Shown one piece after another: positions 46,045 to 54,145 of a DNA stretch of 64,000 nt (the first letter of the stretch is position 1; each line of letters starts with the position of its first letter). Both the position numbers and the translations under genes were made by a program. The notes beneath the pieces are model-generated. The model was not told the DNA's origin. It was given only the letters and a program-made list of their open reading frames with translations, and did not search any database. The stretch is from positions 186,001 to 250,000 of the forward strand of contig NZ_JACWFG010000008.1 of NCBI RefSeq assembly GCF_019749295.1. The letters are read 5' to 3'. The DNA is from Neobacillus niacini. Its GTDB lineage: Bacteria > Bacillota > Bacilli > Bacillales > Cytobacillaceae.

Positions 46045-47124
46045 GTGGACAAGCCGAAACGTGGCAATACCATCAAAATTAAGTTAAATGGAGAGAACCA
46101 ACCGTTCTCAGAAGAACCTATTAAGAAAGATCCTGAATCTAGTAAAGATTCTTTCACTAAAGTAATAAGTATCGAGAATGATTTCCATGAACAAGATGTT
46201 TTTCTCGAAACAGCTGCCGCACAGGAGCCAGTCGATGAAAGTTTTGATTGGATTATTCCTGAATCTTCAGATAATGACATTCAGGAATATAAAGTTGTCA
46301 GCAGTCAGAACCCGAAAAAAGGCGGGAAAAAGAAGTCTGTATCTTTTTCAACTTTTTCAGCTAAGCGGAATGGCGGTCCTTTCAAATCAATTATTGTAAC
46401 AGCTGTTTTTGCTATCTTAATTGGGACGAGCTTTGGTGCGCTCATGCTTAAATTAGTGATTTCGGATACTAGTAAACCAGTAGTAACGGAACCTGTAGTG
46501 GCAGGTAAAGGGTCTGATAAAGGTTCTGAAACTGCAGGAGGAAAGGGAAGTAGTTCTATTGTTATAGGAGCACAAACTGCTTTTATCGTCCAAGGTGGAG
46601 CCTTTAAAACCAAAGACGCAGCGTCTCAAGCAGCCAGCCAGGCGAAAGGTAAAGGGTTGCCTGCGGAGCCATTGACTATGAACGATAATAATTTCTTATT
46701 TTTAGGTTTGGCTGATTCAATTGAAACTGCTAAGGCATTAGGGGTGACTTATAAGGCTAATGGGTATGAGGATGTTTTTGCCAAGCAAATCCCAATTGCC
46801 GAAAAGACCGTATCAGGTATAACTGAAACTGAAAAAGGCTTTTTAGAGGCTGCTCCAGCCATTTTTCAGCAGCTTTCAAAGGTGACTTCCAATGGTATTG
46901 TCTCGGGCAGTTTATCATCAGAAGCTAGTAAGGAAGTAACGAGTTTAGGTGATCAGTTAAAACAATCCGAAGACCTGAAAAACGAGAAGGTAAAGAGTCT
47001 GAACGTGGAACTATCAAGTGCACTTGGAAAAGTTAAAGATTTTCAAGAGAAGAAAAGTGAAGATAGTTTGATTGAAGCCCAACAGCATTTATTAAACTTT
47101 TTAGGTATTTATAATTCACTTTAG
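46045..47124 (+). CDS. spoIIB: Stage II sporulation protein B (SPOR domain)
   Basis: 359 residues from a GTG start with GGGAGGAGT ahead. Cytoplasmic N-terminus (1-112), one membrane segment (about 114-136), a Gly/Ser/Lys linker, then a SPOR domain (about 172-245, FIVQGGAFKTKDAASQAASQ) that binds denuded glycan at the septum. The C-terminal 110 residues are helical. SpoIIB helps target the engulfment complex to the sporulation septum in B. subtilis. Sequence identity to SpoIIB is weak, so the symbol rests on architecture plus position immediately before maf. Confidence 0.85.
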   Translation: MDKPKRGNTIKIKLNGENQPFSEEPIKKDPESSKDSFTKVISIENDFHEQDVFLETAAAQEPVDESFDWIIPESSDNDIQEYKVVSSQNPKKGGKKKSVSFSTFSAKRNGGPFKSIIVTAVFAILIGTSFGALMLKLVISDTSKPVVTEPVVAGKGSDKGSETAGGKGSSSIVIGAQTAFIVQGGAFKTKDAASQAASQAKGKGLPAEPLTMNDNNFLFLGLADSIETAKALGVTYKANGYEDVFAKQIPIAEKTVSGITETEKGFLEAAPAIFQQLSKVTSNGIVSGSLSSEASKEVTSLGDQLKQSEDLKNEKVKSLNVELSSALGKVKDFQEKKSEDSLIEAQQHLLNFLGIYNSL

Positions 47125-47168
47125 TCGACATAAGCTGATATTTTCCGGGAAATTATACTCATAAACCT

Positions 47169-47194
47169 GCCTGTCTAATTAGGACAGGCTTTTG
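47169..47194 (+). terminator. Intrinsic terminator after spoIIB
   Basis: 7-bp stem GCCTGTC/GACAGGC with TAATTAG loop, then TTTTGG. Confidence 0.7.
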
Positions 47195-47354
47195 GTTGTG
47201 AAAACAAAATATTCCAATAACATATACAGATATAAACTTTGCATAATCTGACAGATTTCTTCGAACTTTAATGATATAAAAATTGTTAGATTCTACAAAT
47301 TCTGATAGGATTAACATGTATCTCCCTAATTGATGCAAAAGGTAAGGTGATTGT

Positions 47355-47924
47355 ATGCAGAACCTCATATTAGCCTCTTCTTCTCCACGGCGAAAAGAAC
47401 TTCTAGAAAACCTCCGATTAACATTCACAATCTCAAGCAGTGAAGTAGATGAAAGCTTTGATCCAGCGCTTTCTCCAGAGGATGTAGTTATGGATCTTGC
47501 CGAGCGAAAAGCACAGGTTATTTTTAAAGAAAACCCAAATGCTTTTGTCCTAGGCTCCGATACGATTGTCGTTGCAGATGGACAAGTGTTAGGTAAGCCA
47601 AGTGATAATGCAGAGGCAACAAAAATGTTAAAAAAGCTATCTGGTAAGAAGCATGAAGTGTACACAGGTGTTTCCATCTTGTCTCCAAATGGAAAAACGC
47701 GCTTTTATGAAAGAACAGAAGTTTGGTTTTGGGAGTTAACGGACGAAGAAATCAATTTCTATGTACAAAGTGGTGAACCGCTTGATAAGGCAGGAGCTTA
47801 TGGTATTCAGCAGCTTGGAAGCATGCTTGTCAAAAAAATTAATGGAGACTATTATGCGGTTGTCGGCCTTCCTGTCGCAAGAACTTATCGTGAATTAAAA
47901 AGGCTAGGCTACCAGTTGTTCTAA
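47355..47924 (+). CDS. maf: Maf nucleoside triphosphate pyrophosphatase
   Basis: 189 residues. LILASSSPRRKELL at the N-terminus is the Maf signature; GSDTIVVADGQVLGKP and YTGVSILSP follow, and GAYGIQQLGSMLVKKINGDYYAVVGLP lies near the end. The enzyme hydrolyses dTTP, UTP and modified nucleotides; in B. subtilis it influences septum formation. AAGGTAAGGTGA ahead of the ATG. radC begins 46 bp downstream. Confidence 0.97.
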   Translation: MQNLILASSSPRRKELLENLRLTFTISSSEVDESFDPALSPEDVVMDLAERKAQVIFKENPNAFVLGSDTIVVADGQVLGKPSDNAEATKMLKKLSGKKHEVYTGVSILSPNGKTRFYERTEVWFWELTDEEINFYVQSGEPLDKAGAYGIQQLGSMLVKKINGDYYAVVGLPVARTYRELKRLGYQLF

Positions 47925-47970
47925 CATCCTAGATAGTTCAATAACTCCCACACTATAGGGAGGAAATAGA

Positions 47971-48660
47971 ATGTCTACTAATTCATTAATGATCCGTGAT
48001 TTTCCTCAAGACGAAAGACCAAGAGAGCGGTTTATTCAAAATGGTCCTGAAAGTTTATCGAACCATGAACTCATTGCGATTTTACTTAGAACCGGTACAA
48101 AGGATGAAAGTGTCCTGCAATTATCCAATCGTTTGCTGACAAATTTTGAAGGCTTACGGCTATTAAAGGCTGCAACATTAGAAGAAATGACCGAAATAAA
48201 GGGGATTGGTCAGGCGAAGGCTATTCAAGTTCTCGCAGCAGTTGAGATTGGCAGAAGGATTGCGAACTTAAACTATACCGACCGCTATGTAATTCGCTCC
48301 CCTGAAGATGGGGCCAATTATGTGATGAACGACATGCGCTTTTTATCACAAGAGCATTTCGTCTGTTTGTACCTCAATACGAAGAATCAAGTGCTCCATA
48401 AACAAACTATTTTTATCGGGAGCTTAAACGCCTCAATAGTCCACCCTCGCGAGGTTTTTCGTGAGGCCTTAAAACGGTCTGCAGCTTCCATTATTTGCCT
48501 CCATAATCATCCTTCCGGGGATCCCGCCCCGAGCCGTGAAGATATAGATGTCACGAAGAGGCTGGTGGAATGCGGTAAAATGATTGGGATCGATGTTCTG
48601 GACCATCTCATCATCGGAGAAAATAAATTTGTTTCTCTAAAGGAAAAAGGGTACCTTTAA
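47971..48660 (+). CDS. radC: RadC family JAB-domain protein (YsxA)
   Basis: 229 residues: an N-terminal helix-hairpin-helix (about 15-95, LEEMTEIKGIGQAKAIQVLAA) and a C-terminal JAB1/MPN metalloprotease-like domain with the ligand block HNHPSGDPAPSREDID. RadC was named for DNA repair, but the role remains unclear. Strong site GGAGGAAATAGA. Order maf-radC-mreB equals B. subtilis. Confidence 0.96.
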   Translation: MSTNSLMIRDFPQDERPRERFIQNGPESLSNHELIAILLRTGTKDESVLQLSNRLLTNFEGLRLLKAATLEEMTEIKGIGQAKAIQVLAAVEIGRRIANLNYTDRYVIRSPEDGANYVMNDMRFLSQEHFVCLYLNTKNQVLHKQTIFIGSLNASIVHPREVFREALKRSAASIICLHNHPSGDPAPSREDIDVTKRLVECGKMIGIDVLDHLIIGENKFVSLKEKGYL

Positions 48661-48812
48661 TACTATGATTTTAATTGACGTTGGGATATAATAATGTTTA
48701 TGATTTTTAGGACATCTTTCGTGTTATTCATATAAATTACTAGAAAAAACATGAATAGAAGGTATATTTACTTACCTTTTGCTATTTTCGTATCAGAAAG
48801 GGAGATACAACT

Positions 48813-49835
48813 ATGTTTGGAATTGGGACAAGAGACCTTGGTATTGACTTGGGAACTGCAAATACCCTTGTTTATGTTAAAGGTAAAGGAATTGTATTAA
48901 GAGAGCCATCTGTTGTGGCTATGCAGACAGACACAAAGTCGATTGTAGCGGTTGGTAATGACGCGAAAAACATGATTGGGCGTACTCCAGGAAATGTGGT
49001 TGCAATGCGACCAATGAAGGATGGAGTTATTGCCGACTTTGAAATAACGGCATCCATGATGAAACACCATATCCGCCTAGCTACAAAAAGTAATGGCATC
49101 TTCTCAGGTAAGCCATACGTCATGGTTTGTGTGCCATCAGGGATCACGGCTGTTGAGGAACGAGCTGTAATAGATGCAACACGTCAAGCAGGCGCTAAAG
49201 ACGCATATACGATTGAAGAACCATTTGCAGCGGCTATCGGTGCAAACCTGCCAGTATGGGAGCCAACGGGCAGTATGGTAGTTGATATCGGCGGCGGTAC
49301 AACGGAAGTCGCAATTATATCTTTAGGCGGAATTGTAACAAGCATATCCATTCGTGTTGCTGGTGATGAAATGGACGATTCAATTGTTTCTTTTATCCGG
49401 AAGAACTATAACCTCATGATTGGGGAACGTACAGCCGAAGCAATTAAAATGGAAGTCGGTTCTGCTGGTGACGCTGAAGGTATCGAGAATATGGAAATTC
49501 GCGGACGTGATTTACTGACTGGTTTACCAAAAACCATTGAAATCACAGCCAAAGAAATTGGCGTTGCATTAAAAGATACAGTCTATTCAATTGTAGAGGC
49601 TGTAAAAAACACATTAGAAAAAACACCACCAGAACTTGCAGCAGATATTATGGACAGAGGAATTGTCCTAACAGGCGGAGGCGCTCTGCTTCGAAACCTG
49701 GACAAGGTAATAAGTGAAGAAACAAACATGCCAGTACTTATTGCCGAAAACCCGCTAGATTGCGTAGCAATTGGTACAGGCAAAGCCCTAGACCACATCC
49801 AACTGTTTAAAAACAAAGCAAAAGAATCAAGATAA
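48813..49835 (+). CDS. mreB: Cell-shape actin homologue MreB
   Basis: 340 residues. [21 protein letters not shown] (phosphate 1 region), [20 protein letters not shown] (phosphate 2) and [11 protein letters not shown] (adenosine) are present; the short amphipathic N-terminus binds the membrane. It forms filaments that guide lateral wall synthesis. Usually mreB is tight with mreC; here 219 bp including a palindromic repeat intervene. Confidence 0.98.
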   Translation: MFGIGTRDLGIDLGTANTLVYVKGKGIVLREPSVVAMQTDTKSIVAVGNDAKNMIGRTPGNVVAMRPMKDGVIADFEITASMMKHHIRLATKSNGIFSGKPYVMVCVPSGITAVEERAVIDATRQAGAKDAYTIEEPFAAAIGANLPVWEPTGSMVVDIGGGTTEVAIISLGGIVTSISIRVAGDEMDDSIVSFIRKNYNLMIGERTAEAIKMEVGSAGDAEGIENMEIRGRDLLTGLPKTIEITAKEIGVALKDTVYSIVEAVKNTLEKTPPELAADIMDRGIVLTGGGALLRNLDKVISEETNMPVLIAENPLDCVAIGTGKALDHIQLFKNKAKESR

Positions 49836-49866
49836 CAAAACAATATAACTATAGTTAAAAAATGGT

Positions 49867-50030
49867 TGTGTTTGTACTAACTTGTTGATTGGAGCGGAAG
49901 GCACGAGACTCCTGCAGGAGTACGGAGCAGGTGAGACCCCACAGGCGCTGGGCGCCGAGGAGGCTCACCGCAACGCCTGCGGAAAGCGAAGTGCCTGGAG
50001 TGGAAATCATATCAAACACGTACAAACACA
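49867..50030. repeat. GC-rich long imperfect palindrome between mreB and mreC
   Basis: Second copy of the element at 21536-21716. The inner part (GATTGGAGCGGAAGGCACGA ... GGAAAGCGAAGTGCCTGGAG) aligns along its length. The outermost stem here is TGTGTTTGTAC (49867-49877) with GTACAAACACA (50020-50030), perfect over 11 bp and unrelated to the outer stem of the first copy. The central hairpin is GGCGCTGGGCGCC. It is likely transcribed within the mre operon. Confidence 0.85.
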
Positions 50031-50054
50031 GTTAAAAAATAGAGGTGTATAATC

Positions 50055-50939
50055 ATGCCACAGTTCTTTTTGAATAAACGATTGATCGTTTTGCTGGTAA
50101 GCATTATTGTTCTCGTGGCATTGATTGGGTTTTCGTTAAGGGAGAGAAGTAAACTATCCTGGCCAGAGCAGTTCTTAAAGGATACTGCCGGCTTGGTTCA
50201 ATCCCTGGTTTCAAAGCCTGCCCATTTAGTTGCAGGTTTTTTTGAAAATCTTCAGGACTTACAAAATACATATGAAGAGAATAAAGAACTAAAATCACGG
50301 TTGGAGAAACTTGTTAGCCTTGAAGCACAGGTACAGGAGCTGAAAAAGGACAATAAAGAGCTGCGTGATATTCTCGGTGAAGAAGAGACCCTGAGAGATT
50401 TTGAACCTTTACAGGCAACCGTAATAGGTAGAAACCCTGATCGTTGGCATGAAATGATTATTATCAATAAAGGGAAAACAAATGGAATCAAAAAAAATAT
50501 GGCAGTTGTCACTGCTCATGGCTTGATTGGCAAAGTAAAAACAGTAAACCAATTTAGCTCGACAGTCCAACTGTTAAGTGCAATGGATCCGAAGAATCGA
50601 ATCTCTGCAATCGTCCAAGGCGAAACAAATGTTTTTGGACTTGTAGAAGGCTATGATAAAGAGAAAAAAGCATTATTAATTAAAGCCATTCCATCAGGAG
50701 TGGAAATTAAAAAAGGACAAAATGTCATCACCTCTGGACTCGGCGGTGTCTTCCCTCAAGGTTTGCCAATTGGGAAAGTAATCGATGTTAAGCCAGACCA
50801 GTATGGATTGAATCAGACAGCTTTAGTTGAACCAGGTGCTAACTTTTATGATTTGGAGAATATCATTGTAATTACACGTTCAATGGCCCAGCCTAATTTA
50901 GGTGATATGGGCGAAGGGAAGGAGGAGGAGGATTTGTGA
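50055..50939 (+). CDS. mreC: Rod shape-determining protein MreC
   Basis: 294 residues: membrane segment about 9-25, a coiled coil about 65-110 (YEENKELKSRLEKL), and two beta-barrel domains in the C-terminal two thirds (VTAHGLIGKVKTV, IVQGETNVFGLVEG, GLGGVFPQGLPIGKV). MreC lies outside the membrane and links MreB to wall synthases. AGAGGTGTATAATC precedes the ATG; mreD overlaps by 4 bp. Confidence 0.97.
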   Translation: MPQFFLNKRLIVLLVSIIVLVALIGFSLRERSKLSWPEQFLKDTAGLVQSLVSKPAHLVAGFFENLQDLQNTYEENKELKSRLEKLVSLEAQVQELKKDNKELRDILGEEETLRDFEPLQATVIGRNPDRWHEMIIINKGKTNGIKKNMAVVTAHGLIGKVKTVNQFSSTVQLLSAMDPKNRISAIVQGETNVFGLVEGYDKEKKALLIKAIPSGVEIKKGQNVITSGLGGVFPQGLPIGKVIDVKPDQYGLNQTALVEPGANFYDLENIIVITRSMAQPNLGDMGEGKEEEDL

Positions 50940-51454
50940 AGAAATTCCTGCTTCCTCTTTTGTTTCTAATCCTTTTCTTATTGGAAAGCATTTTCGTTCA
51001 ATATATCCCGCCTGAGGTTTTCGGGCAGAATTATATATTGGCACCTCGATTTCTATTCGGCGGAATATTGTTATTAACCATCTACGCTGGCAGGAAATAT
51101 GGAATCATCTATGGTGCTATTTTTGGATTATTATTTGATATTGTCTGGATTGAGATTATCGGTATTTATTTTTTCCTTTTTCCACTCATCGCGTATCTTA
51201 TCTCAAAAATTATGCATGTGCTGCAGACAAATATTATTGTCGCCTTTTTGGTGTCATTAGTGGGGATTGCCTTACTTGAGTTAGGTGTTTATGAAATGGA
51301 CTTTTTAATTCATATCACCACACTTGAATTTAAGAGCTTTATTACGATGCGTTTTTATCCTACCCTCATTCTCAATGCAGTCTTTTTATTGATTGCTGGG
51401 TATCCTTTAAAACGTCATTTTGAAAGTTTTGTGGAAAGCTTACGAGATGAATGA
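50936..51454 (+). CDS. mreD: Rod shape-determining protein MreD
   Basis: 172 residues, GTG start behind a very strong GGAGGAGGAGG placed in the mreC end. Five membrane helices; the usual GLLFDIVWIEIIGIYFFLFPLIAYL block of MreD (a charged [DE]-x-x in a membrane context) is visible. Partner of MreC in the elongasome. Confidence 0.95.
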   Translation: MKKFLLPLLFLILFLLESIFVQYIPPEVFGQNYILAPRFLFGGILLLTIYAGRKYGIIYGAIFGLLFDIVWIEIIGIYFFLFPLIAYLISKIMHVLQTNIIVAFLVSLVGIALLELGVYEMDFLIHITTLEFKSFITMRFYPTLILNAVFLLIAGYPLKRHFESFVESLRDE

Positions 51455-51504
51455 TTTTTGTATTTCTTTTTAAAAAAGGAGAATACACAAAGCGTGTCGA
51501 ATTG

Positions 51505-51510
51505 TATAAT
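51505..51510 (+). promoter_or_regulatory. Candidate -10 box for minCD
   Basis: TATAAT, about 80 bp before minC; the -35 (ATACAC at 16 nt) is poor. minCD can also be read from the mre promoter. Confidence 0.4.
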
Positions 51511-51589
51511 AGAAGTGTGTCTTTGGGCAGGAAAGTATTGATTTCTACGGCACGCATGTGTTTCTTATTATTTGAGGTGAGTTTTCTCC

Positions 51590-52270
51590 ATGAAAAAGCG
51601 GCAAAATGTTACGATTAAAGGTACGAAGGATGGAATTGTCCTTCATCTTGATGATAGCTGTTCCTATTACGAGCTGAAAAAGGAGCTCGATGAAAAACTA
51701 TCGGAAAATCAAAGAACTCAAGCTGAGCGTCAATCAACACCTGTTAAAGTGGATGTCGGCAATCGATATTTGAATGATGCTCAGCGTGAAGAAATAAAAG
51801 ATCTGATTCGCCAGAAAAAGAACTTAGTGGTTGGCGAAATTGAATCAAATGTCGTCACAAAAGCAGAAGTAGATAAGCTTAAAGCGGAAAATGAAGTTGT
51901 TACCGTTTCCCGTATCATTCGTTCTGGACAAGTATTAGAAGTTCCAGGAGACCTGTTGCTCATTGGAGATGTGAATCCTGGTGGTACGGTAATTGCAGGC
52001 GGTAATATTTTTATCATGGGTTCATTGAAAGGGATTGCACATGCAGGTGTATTTGGTAATGATCAAGCGGTTATTACTGCATCTAGTATGCAGCCCTCCC
52101 AGTTAAGGATAAGTGATTGTCTAAACCGTGCGCCTGATAACGCTCAAAATAATGACAAACGTGAAATGGAATGTGCTTATATCGACGAAAACCATCAAAT
52201 CATCGTAGATAGATTGCAAGTTTTAATACAATTAAGGCCTAATTTAAATAGATTCGAAGGGGGACATTAA
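51590..52270 (+). CDS. minC: Septum site-determining protein MinC
   Basis: 226 residues. The N-domain (1-105, [21 protein letters not shown]...) blocks FtsZ polymerisation. The C-terminal right-handed beta-helix domain (about 108-215; [27 protein letters not shown]..., [10 protein letters not shown]) dimerises and binds MinD. GAGGTGAG ahead of the ATG. minD starts 2 bp after the stop. Confidence 0.97.
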   Translation: MKKRQNVTIKGTKDGIVLHLDDSCSYYELKKELDEKLSENQRTQAERQSTPVKVDVGNRYLNDAQREEIKDLIRQKKNLVVGEIESNVVTKAEVDKLKAENEVVTVSRIIRSGQVLEVPGDLLLIGDVNPGGTVIAGGNIFIMGSLKGIAHAGVFGNDQAVITASSMQPSQLRISDCLNRAPDNAQNNDKREMECAYIDENHQIIVDRLQVLIQLRPNLNRFEGGH

Positions 52271-52271
52271 T

Positions 52272-53075
52272 GTGGGAGAGGCAATAGTAATTACATCCGG
52301 TAAGGGCGGCGTAGGAAAAACTACGACTTCCGCTAATATTGGTACAGCGCTGGCCCTTCAAGGCAAAAAAGTATGCTTGGTGGATACGGATATTGGCCTT
52401 CGAAATTTAGATGTTGTTATGGGGCTTGAAAATCGAATTATTTATGATCTTGTGGATGTGGTGGAAGGAAGATGTAAAATCCATCAAGCACTCGTAAAAG
52501 ATAAGAGATTCGAAGATTTATTGTATTTGCTTCCAGCAGCGCAAACGGTTGATAAGTCAGCTGTTACGCCAGAACAGATGCACAAACTAATTAATGAACT
52601 TAAGCAAGACTATGACTATATTGTAATTGATTGCCCTGCAGGTATTGAGCAAGGATTCCAAAATGCCATTGCTGGTGCAGACCGAGCGATTGTTGTAACA
52701 ACTCCTGAAGTTTCGGCTGTCCGCGATGCTGATCGAATCATTGGTCTACTTGAAAAAGCGAATACCATTGAGTCACCAAAATTAGTGATCAACCGAATTC
52801 GAAATCATATGATGAAGACCGGCGATATGCTTGATGTAGATGAAATTACAACACATTTATCAATTGAGTTAATCGGAATCGTTGCAGATGATGAGGAAGT
52901 CATCAAAGCATCTAATCACGGCGAACCAATTGCTTTAAATCCAAATAGTAAAGCTTCCATCGCTTACCGAAATATCGCTAGACGTATTCTCGGAGAATCT
53001 ATTCCATTACAGCCGCTAGAAGACAAAAACAAAAGCGTGTTTGGTAAGATTAAACAATTCTTCGGTGTTAGATAG
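52272..53075 (+). CDS. minD: Septum site-determining ATPase MinD
   Basis: 267 residues from a GTG (an overlapping ATG is out of frame). Deviant Walker A GKGGVGKTT (residues 10-18), switch I LVDTDIGLRNLDVVMGL, Walker B YIVIDCPAGIE. The C-terminal amphipathic membrane-targeting helix reads KSVFGKIKQFFGVR. It recruits MinC to the membrane away from mid-cell. In B. subtilis spoIVFA follows directly; here three minus-strand genes are inserted. Confidence 0.98.
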   Translation: MGEAIVITSGKGGVGKTTTSANIGTALALQGKKVCLVDTDIGLRNLDVVMGLENRIIYDLVDVVEGRCKIHQALVKDKRFEDLLYLLPAAQTVDKSAVTPEQMHKLINELKQDYDYIVIDCPAGIEQGFQNAIAGADRAIVVTTPEVSAVRDADRIIGLLEKANTIESPKLVINRIRNHMMKTGDMLDVDEITTHLSIELIGIVADDEEVIKASNHGEPIALNPNSKASIAYRNIARRILGESIPLQPLEDKNKSVFGKIKQFFGVR

Positions 53076-53080
53076 TAAAG

Positions 53081-53113
53081 AAGCCTGTCCATTAAACTTG
53101 GACAGGCTTTTCC
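53081..53113. terminator. Terminator after minD
   Basis: 11-bp perfect stem AAGCCTGTCCA/TGGACAGGCTT with a 7-nt loop then TTCC. It lies between convergent genes and may serve both. Confidence 0.75.
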
Positions 53114-53127
53114 TATGTGAGGAGCTA

Positions 53128-53574
53128 TTAATATTCCAGTAAATGTAGTGTGAGAGCCGCGCGATTATATCGCGGCAGCCTCCCTCTAGGAGCGAAGGTA
53201 TCAGCAATAAAAATAGCAATTGCATCCCCGGCATACAAGTAAGCCTGCACATTAATCCCTGTTACGGTACTTATCCCGTTTGCGTCAAAGGTAGATCCAA
53301 TCAGTGGGTCTGAACCATCTGGCAAACGGTTTATGTTGAACACCACTGATTGTTCTTCTTCTAAAATAACGGATACATCTGCTGTGATTTGATATACACC
53401 AGACTTGTAAACGGTAATTGTATTTGCTGCAATGTCTGGTCTAGTATTTTGATAGGGCCCTGCTATTGTAAAATCTATTGTGTTCCCAGCACTAAGCGGA
53501 ATGATTTTATCATCAGGGGTGTCTTGTTTATATAATGATCCATAGGTAAATGGCTTTACGTTTTTGGTTCTCAT
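53128..53574 (-). CDS. BclA C-terminal-like (C1q/TNF-like jelly-roll) protein
   Basis: 148 residues; AAGGTG before the ATG. Nearly all predicted beta strands, with the pattern NTITVYKSGVYQITADVSV... / ...VQAYLYAGDAIAIFIAD typical of the trimeric C1q-like domain at the tip of exosporium collagen-like proteins (BclA). There is no collagen Gly-x-x repeat and no signal peptide, as for other proteins put on spores from the mother-cell cytosol. A spore-surface location is inferred. Last gene of the minus-strand cassette, 29 bp after speD. Confidence 0.7.
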   Translation of the reverse strand: MRTKNVKPFTYGSLYKQDTPDDKIIPLSAGNTIDFTIAGPYQNTRPDIAANTITVYKSGVYQITADVSVILEEEQSVVFNINRLPDGSDPLIGSTFDANGISTVTGINVQAYLYAGDAIAIFIADTFAPRGRLPRYNRAALTLHLLEY

Positions 53575-53603
53575 ATATTTTCACCTTGGTTAAATAGGCA
53601 ATT

Positions 53604-53984
53604 TCAACTGCCTAATTCTTCACACCTAATCAGTTGAGGATATGATACGCCTCGAGAAATGGAGTATACCTTTGCTTGCTTTGATGACAATTCTTTTATA
53701 AGAAAGTCTACTTGAGGTGTAAGCTCCAGTGTGCCGCAAGTATAAAAATCTAGTGACACATACCTCTCTTCGGGCCATGTATGAATGGATAAATGAGAAG
53801 TGGATAAAACCAGTACCCCTGTTACACCTTGAGGCTCAAATTGATGGAAGTAAGAGTATAAAATCTCCATATTTGCATCAAGAGCGGCTTTTTTACACAT
53901 TTCTTCTAAAAAATTGATGTCATTTAAATGGGCAGACTCGCACTCAAAAGCGTCAATTATTATATGCTTTCCTTCTTTAGTCAA
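53604..53984 (-). CDS. speD: S-adenosylmethionine decarboxylase proenzyme-like SpeD
   Basis: 126 residues, the class-1B prokaryotic size. It should self-cleave into two chains, creating a pyruvoyl cofactor, and decarboxylate SAM to give the aminopropyl donor for spermidine. Ser63 (pyruvoyl precursor), His68 (SIHTWPE) and Cys83 (FYTCG) are in place. The residue before the cleaved bond is Thr62 (STSH) whereas B. subtilis-type SpeD has Glu (SESH). Some SpeD homologues have other decarboxylase activities, so function is likely but not certain. Its neighbour is an aminopropyltransferase-like gene. Confidence 0.85.
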   Translation of the reverse strand: MTKEGKHIIIDAFECESAHLNDINFLEEMCKKAALDANMEILYSYFHQFEPQGVTGVLVLSTSHLSIHTWPEERYVSLDFYTCGTLELTPQVDFLIKELSSKQAKVYSISRGVSYPQLIRCEELGS

Positions 53985-54145
53985 AGTCTCGTCATTCCCC
54001 TCCGTTTTCCTTTATCTTATGGGATTTATGGACAAATATATTGTACGGTTGTCCTTGTTTTATAGAAATAAAGTATTCCTATCCAAAAGGGGCTCTACTT
54101 GCAATTTGTGTAGAGCCAATTTGGAATAAATAATATTATGAACTC

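Noticed and set aside
48675..48692. TTGACG and TATAAT before mreB as a promoter
   Set aside because: The two boxes are only 6 nt apart, which cannot form a sigma-A promoter.
53081..53113. Riboswitch or attenuator before the BclA-like gene
   Set aside because: The hairpin with T run is simply the minD terminator; the BclA-like gene points towards it.
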